Assembly (NCBI GenBank): GCA_014529385.2
Contig: CM043945.1
Location: 144,691,741 to 144,755,740 of the forward strand
Length of the DNA stretch: 64,000 bases
Direction of reading: 5' to 3'
Source: Adiantum capillus-veneris
Taxonomy: Eukaryota > Streptophyta > Polypodiopsida > Polypodiales > Pteridaceae
The position numbers were made by a program, and so were the translations under genes. This document shows, piece by piece, positions 45,281 through 55,891 of this stretch (the first letter of the stretch is position 1; every line of letters starts with the position of its first letter). Below the pieces are notes generated by a model that saw only the letters and a program-made list of their open reading frames with translations, searched no databases and had not been told where the DNA came from.

Positions 45281-46192
45281 TGTTAGCAGCAAGCTAACTC
45301 GGATACCATTTTTTGGAGCTCTCATTGTAAAAACACTTAATATTTTGTTAAATCGGGAATATGGTAACTCCTATTTTTTGGATAAACCTTGTAATTGATG
45401 AGCCGGGGCTACAAGCTTTAGATTGTATCTACTTGTCATTACCCATCTTTAGTGAGAGCTCCCAGATTATTAGTTTTGACCATCAAAAACCTTAGCTAAG
45501 GTATAAAAGCCAATTTTTGTAAGTTCTTTTTATGTTTTGGATAATGAAATACACAACGTGAGCTAACGGTTCACTTCTCTTCTTCTCGCGCTTTTTACTC
45601 CCTCTCCGGTTGTCACATTGCAGTCGCATCTGTTGCATTACAACCGGAGGTAAGAGCTCTACGCATTGACGTAAGCATTTCACAGTATTTCGTAGCTTTT
45701 GGTGTCGCCGACCCACGGTCTAATTTTTTCATAAGTAGAAATTTATACTTCAAAATAAAAAGCTAAGCATAGGCGGGGTATTGGGACATCATTGCTAAGC
45801 ATTTAGATGAATTCTGGGTCGAAAACGACTAGGTCAAAAATCCACTGCTGTTAATAATCGCGATTTTTGCACTTGACCTAAAGTGGGATTTGAGACCATC
45901 AACATGTGTGCTTAGGTCTTATAAACTTGTCCTGGAAGTTTTAATGTTACGTTTGGATGTCATTTGATGTTATAACGGATGTGATTTGTTTGCCGATGAG
46001 CGATTGGCTTTTGGTGATTTCAGTCACTTGAGTGTAGCTTGAGTTAGATGCGAGTTGTTTGTTGTTTTTCAAGAAATGACAACCTCTTGTAGCCTCTATG
46101 CACTAGTCGAGTCAGCTTTGTCCCATGGATTGACAATTTAATCGTGGTTCTCACTAAATCTGCAATAAAATAGGAGTGAGGTTAGACACCCA
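45281..46192 (+). repeat. 3' LTR of element G
   Basis: Starts TGTTAGCAGCAAGCTAAC, so the first bases can form a small terminal hairpin, and ends GACACCCA. It aligns with 2831-3741 with scattered substitutions and indels. Confidence 0.87.
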
Positions 46193-47080
46193 TAGGTGCT
46201 GCTAGGAGCTCGATTTTTGCTTGGACTATTTTTTGGGCCTCCTCAACAATGTAGCCGGCCTTGAGCTGATCTTTGACTTTTTCTACTGGGATCAAAAGGT
46301 GGAAGATTCTCGAGGGGAGGATCTTCCTTTTTTCTTTCTCCTGGGTCATATATTTACTTTGTGATTCCGTTGACGGTAATTCCATCTCTTGGCTTGTAAT
46401 CTTTGTTGGCTCTCTTGTGGTTCTTGTTGCTTTTTCCTTTCCTCTTCCCGTTCTATAGGGATCTCTGCTAGTTGTTCAAGAAGCGGCTCATCTATGTCTT
46501 CTAGGTCTATGGGGATTTGAGCAACTTGTTTATGATCGAGCTGTCTTTTGGTGCGTTGTTCTCATGTTGGCTCATCATCAGTCTTTGCTTTCTTTGCTTC
46601 TTCTTTTTTGGATGTAGTGCGACTGGTTGTTTGGCTACTCTAATTTTATTTTCTATTAGGGATGCCAAGTTACATCTCTTTCTTGTTTCTTGCCTTTCGT
46701 TTGAGCTTGGACAACTTTTCTTTGTCTTTGCTTTCTCTCTTCCCTAGCCTTCACCTTGAGCTCCTCTTGCTCCTTGGCTTTTCTTTCTCTATGAGTGATC
46801 CTTTGCTTAAAGTGAATCCTCGGCTGTTTCTCTTGTTCCAGAGCTTGGAGCTAAAAGGAATCCTAATTGATTTTTGAGCCGATGCTCTCTAAAGTGATGG
46901 CTCCTTCGTATCCTAGGTACTCAGGCTATGTGGTCCTCCTAGCCTTTGGCTATTTTGGTGTCATTATAGGTGTGGGTCCTCTCTTGCTCTTCGGTCTTCG
47001 CATGATGTCGGACCACTCTGTGGATATTGGTGCCTTGCTTGTGCCATTTGGAGCCTTGGTTTGGATTATGTGACCTGGTT
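46193..47080 (-). pseudogene. Minus-strand charged coiled-coil-like coding remnant
   Basis: Reading the minus strand from ~47080 down, segments such as IIQTKAPNGTSKAPISTEW, PEYLGYEGAITLESI, RERKAKEQEELKVKAREERK and PVEKVKDQLKAGYIVEEAQK appear, with many stops between. The composition is similar to the additional ORF of element G, but in the opposite orientation. It may be a fragment of a related element. I see no diagnostic domain. Confidence 0.3.
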
Positions 47081-48560
47081 TTTGATTTTTTTGATTTTTT
47101 TTGTAAGGAAATCCAAAAAGGTACTTAAAAAATTGCAATAAATCCAAACATTATCAAAACAAAGCCAAAACTTCTCCAAAATATTACCCATGCGTTCCCA
47201 TGCACGCGTTCATAGAATATGCATGGAAGAATTATGTTGTGCAAGATAGAGGTCATAAGACCATGTGCTTATGGGAATTTTCTGACGAGGCTTCCTATGC
47301 TAAGCATTGTGATGGCCAATTCAGCAATTGTTCAAGCGCAGGAAAGAGGAGATCATGAACTGCAGCAAGGAGGGGATGGGTGGTACGGGAGAGGGAGATC
47401 AAGACAACAGCATGTAGAAGGCCTACAAGCACTAGAGGGGAGCTAGGGAAGCACAGAACTGAGTACTCAAAGGGGATATGCAGGTTGGAAGGGGTAGGAC
47501 TTGTAAGCATTAGCTGGCCGTGAGCACTGGCGATACAAATGAGGTTGGGAGTGCTCCAAGATAATAAGGGCTCGGTGTGGCAGAGAGAAGGAGGCCAAGC
47601 CCTCATGTGGAGAGGGGGTCGCTCTAGAGCAGCTACAAAGCGGAGAGCGGGGCCGTGAGCCGGTCGTAAGCAAGGCAGGGTTCGAGGCTGCCAGGAGGAG
47701 CCACAGTTGCAAAGGGCGGGGACGGCCGACTTCAGATACAACAAGTTGGAGGGGGAGGGCCGTCAGTTGCATGAAAAGGAAGGGGGGGGGGGGGGGGGGG
47801 GGGAGAAATATGCGAAAAGGCAGAGGAGTCTGGCCGGGAGAAAGGAGACTTTCGGTGACAGTTTTCGTGGGAAGGGGCTGTGGGCATGAGAAGTGGGGCC
47901 GCTAGTGATGTATGAACAGATCCACCGAGTGCATGAAGTCGGCTGCAGTTGGGAGGGCAAGGTCGACTACAGAGGAGATCCGTTTATAAGGCAGTCGTTA
48001 GGGTCTAAGAAAGGCCGTGAGCTGAATACTTGGCCTGCAGGGTTGTAAGCAGGGCTACAAGCACAAGGAGAGAAGGTGGTGATCTCCTAAAGGAGGAAAA
48101 GGGTGACCATGAGCAATTGGGGAAGTTTGGGAGGGCCAGTGTCGTTGGCAGGTAAGAAAGGGATCTGCTAGCATTATATTACAGGGACACTGACAAGAGT
48201 TTAGGAGAAGGGTCGCCAGCTGGTTAAAAAGAGTACCTCGAGAAGGAGCTGATAGGAGGCCCTATTGGAGATGGGGAGCGGTACCACTTGTTGCTGAGTG
48301 CATAAGCAAGTAAGAGTAGCACTGAAGAAAGCCCGAGAGCATTAAAGGTGGCCGGAGGGGACAACAGTGGAGGCGGGAGGGTCAATATTAACTTCATTAC
48401 CATTAAGCCATATCTTTTATGTCTCTCCTGCCAGTAAAGCCATGCTCATAAGCTTCATTATCATTAAGCCATAGTTTATTACTCTCTCTCACCTCGCCAT
48501 CATTCAAAAACTCCCAGGCATAACTCCATAGCACTCGTTCATGAAAAAGGGTATGGAACA
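47081..48560. other. Purine-rich unassigned DNA
   Basis: A long G/A-rich stretch with no recognised coding or LTR structure, apart from a poly-G tract at 47786-47803. A direct repeat around CTTCATTACCATTAAGCCAT occurs near 48393 and 48452. Confidence 0.5.
47786..47803. repeat. Poly-G tract
   Basis: A homopolymer G run of about 18 bases. Its true length may be uncertain. Confidence 0.85.
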
Positions 48561-48779
48561 CATGTTTTTGTAGAGGTTTTTGGATATAAACAGTGTCAGG
48601 ATTAGTTTCTCGATGTGTTGGAGGTTGTATTGGTGCTTCTATTGACCGCTCTCTTCTATATGTGTGAAAATTACCTCTTTGCTCCTCGCTTCTCTGATTA
48701 CGCCATCTCTATCAGACACACTCTCACAGCCAGTCACCTCGTATGTTCTCGGCTACACGAAACGCAATGCAATGCAAAA

Positions 48780-49590
48780 TGAGCCGGGGTTTGAGGGTGT
48801 AGATGGAGAATTTTCTGAAGATGATGAAGTTGATTGAAGAGTTTTTGATGATAAGTCAACAATTCCAGATTTTTTGAAGATGCTTCAATTGGTTCAAGGA
48901 TCTCTGCTTGAGGTCGTAAAGAAGAGAAACCAAATGGATGAAGCTTGCGGTATACGACGAGAGGAGAGTCTTTGATGGATATGATCCAGAAGGCTACCTA
49001 GAGTGTTATGAGTTGAAAACCAAGTTAAGAGGATACCAAAAGAGTTAATGATCATATCCTTTGAGCAATTACTGAGTTCAGATTTGAAGGAGCAGATTCA
49101 TGAAGTTACCAAAGACTGCAATGACAACTGAGAATGCTTCAAAGAAGCTATTTTATAAGTAAGTTATGAGCATTATGCAAGCTATCAAGAACAAAGTTCA
49201 AGTCTACCAAACTATGCAGATATTCGAGGACAAGAACGATCAAAATTAGAAGCTGTGATTGACGAGTGTATTGTGTAAAATGCTACCTTCTTACAGGCTA
49301 ATGATGAAGATATAGTTGAAGCTGTGTATGAAAAGCTGGGTTTAGTAGATTCCTTGCATGAAGTAGAAGTCTTTGAGGGTGAGGCTCTATAGCCTCAAGA
49401 TACACAGGGTGAATTTTGCAAAGAACATATACATGCAGTACATGAGTAAAAGAAATCAGGGGATCAAAACAACAAAGTGGCTAAAGCTCAAGAAGAAATT
49501 GTGTAGGTGAACGAGTGCAACCATATTCAAGTAGACATGCATGAAGATTTGGTTTCAACTGATGATCTTTTGCTATTGACTCAAAATTAG
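48780..49590 (+). pseudogene. Retrotransposon Gag remnant
   Basis: Plus-strand segments read WMKLAVYDERRVFDGYDPEG, LECYELKTKLRGYQKS, SFEQLLSSDLKEQIHEVTKD, PNYADIRGQERSKLEAVIDE and EDIVEAVYEKLGLVDS, with frequent stops and frame changes. The W..KLAVYDG...YLE.YE..LRGY pattern and the later CL...L...V helix pattern fit a plant Gypsy Gag capsid region. No protease or RT follows before the CACTA element. It is a different Gag from those of G and B. Confidence 0.45.
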
Positions 49591-49603
49591 AGCAAATTTG
49601 TTT

Positions 49604-49675
49604 TGGTACAGATTCTACCATAGAGTTGATTGATGATACTGGTACAGATTCTACCATAGAGTTGATTGATGATAC
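49604..49675. repeat. 36-bp tandem duplication
   Basis: Two adjacent copies of a 36-base unit starting TGGTACAGATTCTACCATAG. Confidence 0.9.
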
Positions 49676-49955
49676 ATATGTTATAGGTCAAAACAAGGCT
49701 GCATTGAGAGTAGCACGACCATGGATTTGGGTATACCAGATTTATCAAATTTAAATATACCAAATTTTGAGGACTTGAGTATGTGTTTGAAGATCGGCAA
49801 AATGTTGATTTAGAGGGGGTGTAGACTCCTTCATTGACAAGTTGTTTGTGACGACGAGCTGCCAAAGTGAAAAACTGATCTTGAATGTGATAATGATGAT
49901 TCAGGGGGGGTGCAAACTCCTTCTTTGATAAGTTTCTGTGACCCAGAGCTACTGA

Positions 49956-49968
49956 CACTACAAGAGGT
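49956..49968 (+). repeat. 5' terminal inverted repeat of D1
   Basis: CACTACAAGAGGT, identical to the 13-base ends of D2. Confidence 0.85.
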
Positions 49969-50200
49969 CACTTAAATTCCGGCGCCAAATTACCGACGTC
50001 AATGGCGGGCGTCGGTATATGTGTAGGTAAGTATGGAGGGAAATGGAGTTTTTAATAAATTTCATTTTTAAATTTCCGACGCCTGTTTCGATGTATCTTC
50101 CGATGCCTGTTCCGATGCACTTTTTGATGCCTGTACGAATGCTCTTTCCGATGTTTGTACCAATACTTGTGTCAAAAGACCCTGCAAAACACAAACCCGC
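49969..50200 (+). repeat. Subterminal repeats of D1
   Basis: Several copies of a motif around TTCCGATGCCTGT and its variants (for example GCCTGTTTCGATG, CCTGTTCCGATGC) plus GACGTC-type elements near 49990. CACTA transposases bind such repeats next to the termini in known systems. Confidence 0.6.
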
Positions 50201-50385
50201 GGGATTTCCTTGCGCATTTTTCTTCTTCTTGCACCTTTTCTCTTGCTCTCCTTCTCCTCAGCTCTTACAGATCTAGTGCGAAACAAATTGTCGGAGGTGC
50301 TAATCTTGTTCATTGACTACTCCATAGCAATAAGGTGAGATTGTTTTCAAGTGTACTTGTAGGTTTAAGGCTTAGGGTTTAACAT

Positions 50386-50429
<44 letters not shown>
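50386..50429. repeat. (GT)n microsatellite
   Basis: About 22 GT units. Confidence 0.93.
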
Positions 50430-50432
<3 letters not shown>

Positions 50433-50639
50433 TTTTGTAGGTTCGAGGACATTTATAACACCTTTTCTTGCTCATATAGGCCGCATGTGACTGTTTGAAT
50501 TTCTAATGCATATTAAGTTTATTTAAATTAATTTGTATATTGATAAAAGAAACTTTCAATGCTTTAGAAGAAATTATGGTTTGTGTTGTCACATACCATA
50601 AGTTCTGACTGTCCAAACACAACGTCCATCAATTTGTGG

Positions 50640-51190
50640 CCAAACGAAGATGACTTGTATACTTCTAAAAATGCAAACAGACTTCGATTAAGTTAGGTTA
50701 TAGGTTAGGTTATGTTAGGTTAGGTTAGAGCTAGCGACAAATATTAGAAAAAACGCAAATGAACTTCGAAGATGACTCGTGTACTTCAAAAAACACAAAC
50801 GAACTTCAGTTAGGTTAGCCTATAGGTTATATTTAGGTTATAGGTTATGCTAGGTTAGGTTAGGTTATGTTAGGTTAGGTGAGATTATAGGTTAGGTTAG
50901 AGCTAGTGGCAAATGAATAGTAGGAAAAACGCAAATAGACTTTGAAGATAACTCGTGTACTTCTAAAAATGCAAACGAACTTCGGTTAGGTTTAGGTTAT
51001 AGGTTAGGTTAGGTTTAGGTTATAGGTTATAATTTAGGTTAGATTATAAGTTAGGTTAGAGCTAGCGAAAAATAGTAGAAAAAATGCAAACGGACTTCAA
51101 GAATGACTCGTGTACTTCAAACAATGTAAACGGACTTCGATTAGGTTTTGTTATAGGTGAAGTTATAGGTTTGGTTATAGTTTAGGTTAT
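50640..51190 (+). repeat. Tandem units with TTAGG-type tracts in D1
   Basis: At least four diverged units of roughly 120-180 bases, each with ATGACTCGTGTACTTC (near 50648, 50769, 50947, 51102), a variable run of GTTAGGTTATAGGTTAGG-like pentamers, and AGCTAGCGACAAATAGTAG. Variable tract length explains the uneven period. Confidence 0.8.
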
Positions 51191-51625
51191 AAGTTAGGTG
51201 CACCTCTAGATCGAGGTTGCGGGGATCGGACATGGCTAGAGAATGTGAGATTAATTAAAGTTCGAGCTAGCAACAAATAGCTGAAAAAACGCAATCGAAC
51301 TTCAAAAGTGCACATAGACTTCAAGAACCTTAATATATAGTTATTGACCAATAAAGACGAGATTATGACCCTGTGGTCCTAATCTCCGTGCACCTCTAGA
51401 CCAAGGTGTGCGGGGATCGGGCCTGGCTAGAGAATGTGAGGTGGCTAGAGCTAGTAGCAAATAGTTGAAAAAGCGCAATTGGACTTCCAAAGTGTAGACA
51501 GACTTCAAGAACCTTAATATATATTCATTGACCAATAAAGACGAGATTATTATCCTGTGGTCCTAATCTCCGTGCACCTCTAGACTGAGGTGTGCGGGGA
51601 TCGGGCCTGGCTAGAGAATGTGAGG
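51191..51625 (+). repeat. ~185-191-bp tandem repeat in D1
   Basis: GTGCACCTCTAGA occurs at about 51199, 51390 and 51575. Each copy is followed by GCGGGGATCGG and GGCTAGAGAATGTGAG. ATTGACCAATAAAGACGAGA lies between copies (near 51343 and 51528), and the same sequence is found once in D2 at 54845. Confidence 0.82.
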
Positions 51626-51699
51626 TTGTCATGTATTGTCATGTACTTAGTAGTGTGTAGTTATAACAACTAGAGTGTTTTAATTATTTGTTGCATCAT

Positions 51700-52270
51700 T
51701 GGTAGATAAAGTATGGACGATAGGATGGTGTGTCCTTGTGTGCATTGCAAGCATCAGATTTTTCAAAAACAAAAAATCTACAACCAACACATACGCAAAT
51801 CATGGTCTCTTTCTGATAGAGCAACTACAAGACATGCGTTATCGATCTCATGGTCTAGAGGCTGAAGGGCAAACTCCGCAAGTAGATATTGCTCCAACTT
51901 CATCCCAAAGAAGACGATTTTCAAACGAGCAGCCATCGACTGAGTCCTCCCAACCAATGTCTGATGTGGCATTTTAAGAAGTAGAGATGGAGCAAATGTT
52001 GGATGCATTCTTTCACATGGATCCCATCATTGAAAACATAGAAGACGATAACATTGAACGCAATACTGCGGACCAACCTCAGTCATCCCGTTCATATCAA
52101 CGGCATGATAGCAACGCTAAAGAGGACGAGATGATGCAAAGTCTTGCACGCATGCCGCTTTACAGTGGTGCAAAAATTTTAGTTCTCTGTACCGCATTGG
52201 CAATGCTTAATTTGCAGTCTGTCTACGGTTGCTCTGACACCTCAGTCATAGAGCTTTTCCGGTAAATACA
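51700..52270 (+). pseudogene. D1 TNP2-like transposase, N-terminal part
   Basis: From ATG at 51725 one frame reads MVCPCVHCKHQIFQKQKIYN followed by HIRKSWSLS, matching the CPC..C...HL layout of the transposase-associated zinc region of plant CACTA TNP2 proteins. After a frame change, 51987-52265 gives an acidic linker then RMPLYSGAKILVLCTALAML and YGCSDTSVIELFR, the conserved segment before the TNP2 catalytic core. The catalytic core (several hundred residues) is absent from the ~400 bases that separate this from the DUF4218 region, so the transposase is internally deleted. Confidence 0.75.
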
Positions 52271-52650
52271 TTGTATCCTAAGCATGATAAAGTGCAAATT
52301 ACAGGCCCAAAGAGATGATTTGCAGGCTGTGGGTGAAATGACAGAGACGTGGCCTCGACTTAGACCCAATGGAAAGTTTTCTAGATCAAAAGGTCCATGT
52401 GTTTTTCGGGGGGTTCACTATGTATAAAACTACCATATCACGTGCGTTCAAGACATGTTTGTAAAGCCCCTTATCTGTGAATTTTGTTAGGAATATAATG
52501 TACCATTTTCTTTTAAAATCTGTAAGTTTTTTTAAAATTTGAAAAGAATAATGCCCTTCTGTATATATATTTTGGTAAGTTTCAAGAACTTTAAATACCC
52601 TTCACGTGATAGGTTACATTTTTATTAGGTGACCTCCCTGGGATGTGTTT
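52271..52650 (+). other. D1 spacer replacing the TNP2 catalytic core
   Basis: AT-rich sequence with no recognised coding; too short to hold the missing TNP2 core. Confidence 0.45.
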
Positions 52651-52773
52651 TGAGTTGTGCATAAGAGCAACAAGTGAAGAAGACTATATCTTCATTCAAG
52701 ACTCCCACAGGGTGCATGTAATGTTTGAAAACGGATTTCAATCTCAGTGGTCTTAAGTCCCACGATTGACACA

Positions 52774-52786
52774 CACTACAAGAGGT
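52774..52786 (+). repeat. 5' terminal inverted repeat of D2
   Basis: CACTACAAGAGGT, paired with 58297-58309. Confidence 0.95.
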
Positions 52787-52796
52787 ACTTAATATT

Positions 52797-52920
52797 AGCG
52801 ACGCTCGCAGTGCGACGCTCAAATGTGAAAATCCACGGCGTCGCTATAGGCATCGCTATACACGTTGCTAAGTTATAAGTAACTTAGCGACGCTCATAGC
52901 GACGCTATAGCGACGCCGTC
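52797..52920 (+). repeat. 5' subterminal repeat array of D2
   Basis: Motif TAGCGACG or its complement CGTCGCTA recurs about eight times in either orientation, including a small inverted pair around GCTAAGTTATAAGTAACTTA. Confidence 0.85.
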
Positions 52921-53029
52921 AGGGATAAAAAAATAACCGAGAGCGTCCGAAAACTCAGATCTCAGATTTGAGTTTTTGGCGCGTGCTCAAACAAGCAAAG
53001 GTAATGCGTGCTCTCCCTCTCCCTCTCTC

Positions 53030-53039
53030 TCTTTATTCT

Positions 53040-53093
<54 letters not shown>

Positions 53094-53173
53094 ACACACA
53101 CACACGAAGAGAGGAAGGAGAGCCAGGTATGCTCCTTCCCTCTCCTTACTCTCATGTTCCCCTTTCGCTCTCC

Positions 53174-53216
<43 letters not shown>

Positions 53217-53224
53217 ATGATGTT

Positions 53225-53273
<49 letters not shown>

Positions 53274-53394
53274 ACATGCATAAACAAAAAACGCACACAC
53301 ACATGCATAAACAAAGAGTACATACATACATTGAGAGTGAGAGAGAGAGAGAGAAGAAGAAGAAGAAGAAGAAGAAGAAGAAGAAGAAGAAGAG
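53030..53394. repeat. Microsatellite cluster in D2
   Basis: (CA)n at 53041-53105, (TC)n at 53171-53192, (CA)n at 53192-53217, (GA)n at 53228-53272 and (GAA)n near 53354-53394. Long open frames through here are low-complexity artefacts. Confidence 0.92.
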
Positions 53395-54140
53395 AGTCTT
53401 AAGGTCGTAGGAAACTATCCCAAGAGACCTTAAAGATCTAGTCGACGAGGAGTTGAACTCAAGACCTCTTATTCATGAGGGAAATGGCATAACCAATCTT
53501 TCACATTTGGGTGATAGAAAAGTTATACCATTTTTCTCCTTTTATTGGCATGCACACACACTGACACACACACACACACACACCGGAAAAGAAGAGAGTT
53601 TAATTTAACGTCGTAGGAAACTAATTCAAGAGACCTTAAAGATCTAGCCAAGGAGGAGTTGAACTCAAGACTTGTTATATTGGCACACACACACCCACAC
53701 ACCCATACGAGAAGAAGAGAGTTTTAACATCGTAGGAAACGATCCCAAAATACGTTAAAGATTAGGTTAGATGTAGACTTACGTTATATTAGATTTAGGT
53801 TTATTTAAGTTAAATTAGATTAGATTTAGGTTTATTTTTAGTTAGATTTACGTTTGATTAGATTTAGGTTTATTTACGTTAGATTTAGATTTACGTTATA
53901 TTAGATTAGATTTAGGTTTATTTATGTTAGATTTAGATTTACGTTATATTAGATTAGATTTAGGTTTATTTACGTTATTTACCTGTTATTGAAGAGGGAA
54001 ATGGCATAACCAATCTACCACACTTGGGTGATAGAAAGGTTATACCATTTTTCTCTTTTTATCGTTGAAGATAAGGTTAGATTTAAATTTACGTTAAATT
54101 AGATTTAGGTTCATTTAGCTTAGATTAGATTAGATTTAGG
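53395..54140 (-). repeat. Repeated SINE-like segments and TTTAGGTTTA tracts in D2
   Basis: Related segments at about 53397-53550, 53600-53690, 53722-53765 and 53990-54070 share GTCGTAGGAAACTA, GACCTTAAAGATCTAG and GAGGAGTTGAACTCAAGAC. On the minus strand the last reads GAGTTCAACTCCTC, which resembles a polymerase III B box (GGTTCGANTCC), so a tRNA-derived SINE origin is possible. From 53760 onward there are degenerate TTAGATTTAGGTTTATTTA repeats. No A box is convincing. Confidence 0.45.
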
Positions 54141-54845
54141 TTTATTTTGAGTACACCGAATGATTATACTGCCTACACGTTTGAGAGTGGTGTCTCGGCC
54201 ACTACGTCAGAGATGCTGAGGAGTGACCCGAACACTGCGTCGGGGTCACCTAGAGGCTTGGATGATGAGCATTCATCGGACAGGGTTGATATAGTTCACG
54301 GGAGGGACATGCCAAAGTGATACGCCTACCTCATCAATCGTATGTCCGATGTCCGGTGGTGGAAGCAAAGTGACGCAGCAAGAGTTTGCATAAAGACGGG
54401 ATTATCCCATCGCCTGGGGAGTGGCCGCTGGGCCAGCGTCGAGGAGGATTTTGTCCCATCACCTGGGTCATGGATTGACGGGGTGGAGAGGTGAGAGTAT
54501 TAAACTCTTTCATTGAAGTATTTGTATATGTGAGGCCCATTCACATCTACACAACTAGTAGCCCCATTGGTATGTCTTTTACCCTTCAATGGAGAGAATA
54601 ACCACATGTTCAATCAGGTTAGATTTAAGATAAGATTTTGGAGTGAGTTTTTATATTAGAGTCTACCTTTGAGATTACAATAAAAAAATTAGAGTTAGAC
54701 GAATGGTGAAAAGATCTACTGTGAAAAGATGTTAAGATGTTGTGAAATGCTACAGCTAGAGAAGAGGCAAAGGGGTTTTTTCCACTACATGCACTATCAT
54801 GTAGACACGGGTGTGTAGATTTCTTGTACCCACAAATATAGGCAT
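54141..54845 (+). other. D2 intervening region, possible coding remnant
   Basis: A stretch at 54141-54490 can be read as NRMSDVRWWKQSDAARVCIK and LSHRLGRGRWASVEEDF with a stop before. It is loosely similar to the GSSHHLGSGGWASFDADF of the TNPA-like gene downstream. It may be an old duplicate. The rest has no recognised content. Confidence 0.3.
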
Positions 54846-54884
54846 TGACCAATAAAGACGAGATTATAACCCGGTGGTTATAGA

Positions 54885-55390
54885 GGATTTTTTGTCTACT
54901 TGTTCGACGTGCAATGGTTCAAGATAATCATGGAGGGTCGCAACGCTACTGTGCGTAGAGGAGAGTCTGGTTTTCTTGAGGTGGATTCAACTAAGAAATG
55001 GACTGACCTAAGAGACACTTTCGTACTACCCGAGCATTGTGAACAAGTAAGTATGTAAATAATTAACATCCCATTTTAGAATTTATGTGCTTGGAAGCTC
55101 TCATGTAAGTTATGTGGCTCTGGCAGGTGATATTTCATCCTACAAAGTCTGCAGAGGAGATCAGAGAAGATGCTCAGTCAGAAGCCGTTGAGGTGGTGCT
55201 AGACGAACATCAAGCTGCTACTCTCTATGGGGTGCATGCAGAGGATCTACAAAATGAAACGGAGGACATTTGTTTAAACGGAGAGCTCTATATACATATA
55301 GGAAGTTATGATGAGCTATGCGAGGATGAGAGAGAGAGATCTCTTAAAGCCATAAATATTGTATTTGAACAATTTTGCTCCGTTTTGTAA
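54885..55390 (+). pseudogene. D2 TNP2 C-terminal fragment with DUF4216
   Basis: Exon one to 55046 reads VYLFDVQWFKIIMEG ... TDLRDTFVLPEHCEQ. A GTAAGT intron (55047-55126, ending CAG) is followed by VIFHPTKSAEEIRED and an acidic tail to TAA at 55388. The F.VQWF ... PF.L...CEQV.F pattern matches DUF4216 at the C-terminus of plant TNP2 transposases. No DDE core or DUF4218 precedes it within D2, so it is a truncated gene. The intron frame is consistent across the junction. Confidence 0.8.
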
Positions 55391-55516
55391 AAACTCTGGC
55401 TCTCTAAGTACCTTTCATGTTGTATAACGCTCTTTTGATTCTGCGCTCATAGCCTGGGCAATCCATGGCCACATGCAGCTCCACCACCTGGTTGGTCGAC
55501 TGCAAGATTTGATTGT

Positions 55517-55571
<55 letters not shown>

Positions 55572-55891
55572 TGAAAATTATGAGTTATCGACTTGCCTCT
55601 TCCATCACTCAAGTTGAATAGAAGAAGAACACGTTCTGTTGCTGCTAGCCTTTGAACATTCCAAAGCTACAAGCACCTTCAAGTTCTACGTCAAAAAAGA
55701 AAGAGATAGTTGGGATTCTTGTACGATTCTCCATTTTGAACAATTTTGCTCCGTTTTATAATATATATTTTGTTCATGTGGCTTTTTGTCCATTTCTATT
55801 TATATGTGTCATTGTGTCATTGTATTTAATGTTCTTTGCGTCCACTCCAGGTACGTATGCTCTAGATATGTTCTCACAAGCAGGGACGACG
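55391..55891 (+). other. D2 intergenic region
   Basis: Contains a (TC)n tract at 55519-55568 and no recognised coding. Confidence 0.6.

Larger units (their letters stand above)
2831..46192 (+). mobile_element. Old Ty3/Gypsy LTR retrotransposon G, hosting nested elements
   Basis: Two homologous LTRs (2831-3741 and 45281-46192) in the same orientation bracket gag, retropepsin, RT, RNase H and integrase pieces, all on the plus strand. A tRNA-Asp-like primer-binding site follows the 5' LTR and a polypurine tract precedes the 3' LTR. The internal region is split by Copia-1, a LINE carrying Copia-2, and Gypsy B carrying element C, which explains the 43-kb span. The LTRs differ at many scattered sites and small indels. 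The reading frames carry many stops, so this is the oldest layer. No target duplication is visible, and the 5' LTR edge is rearranged into a hairpin. Confidence 0.82.

Noticed and set aside
50700..51060. True telomeric repeats
   Set aside because: Plant telomeres are usually TTTAGGG; here the pentamers are irregular and embedded in CACTA tandem units.
52962..53410. Several long overlapping open frames on both strands
   Set aside because: They are translations of CA, TC, GA and GAA microsatellites.
53397..53550. A functional tRNA gene on the minus strand
   Set aside because: The B-box-like segment is present but no acceptor or anticodon arm folds convincingly, and the segment is repeated in partial copies.
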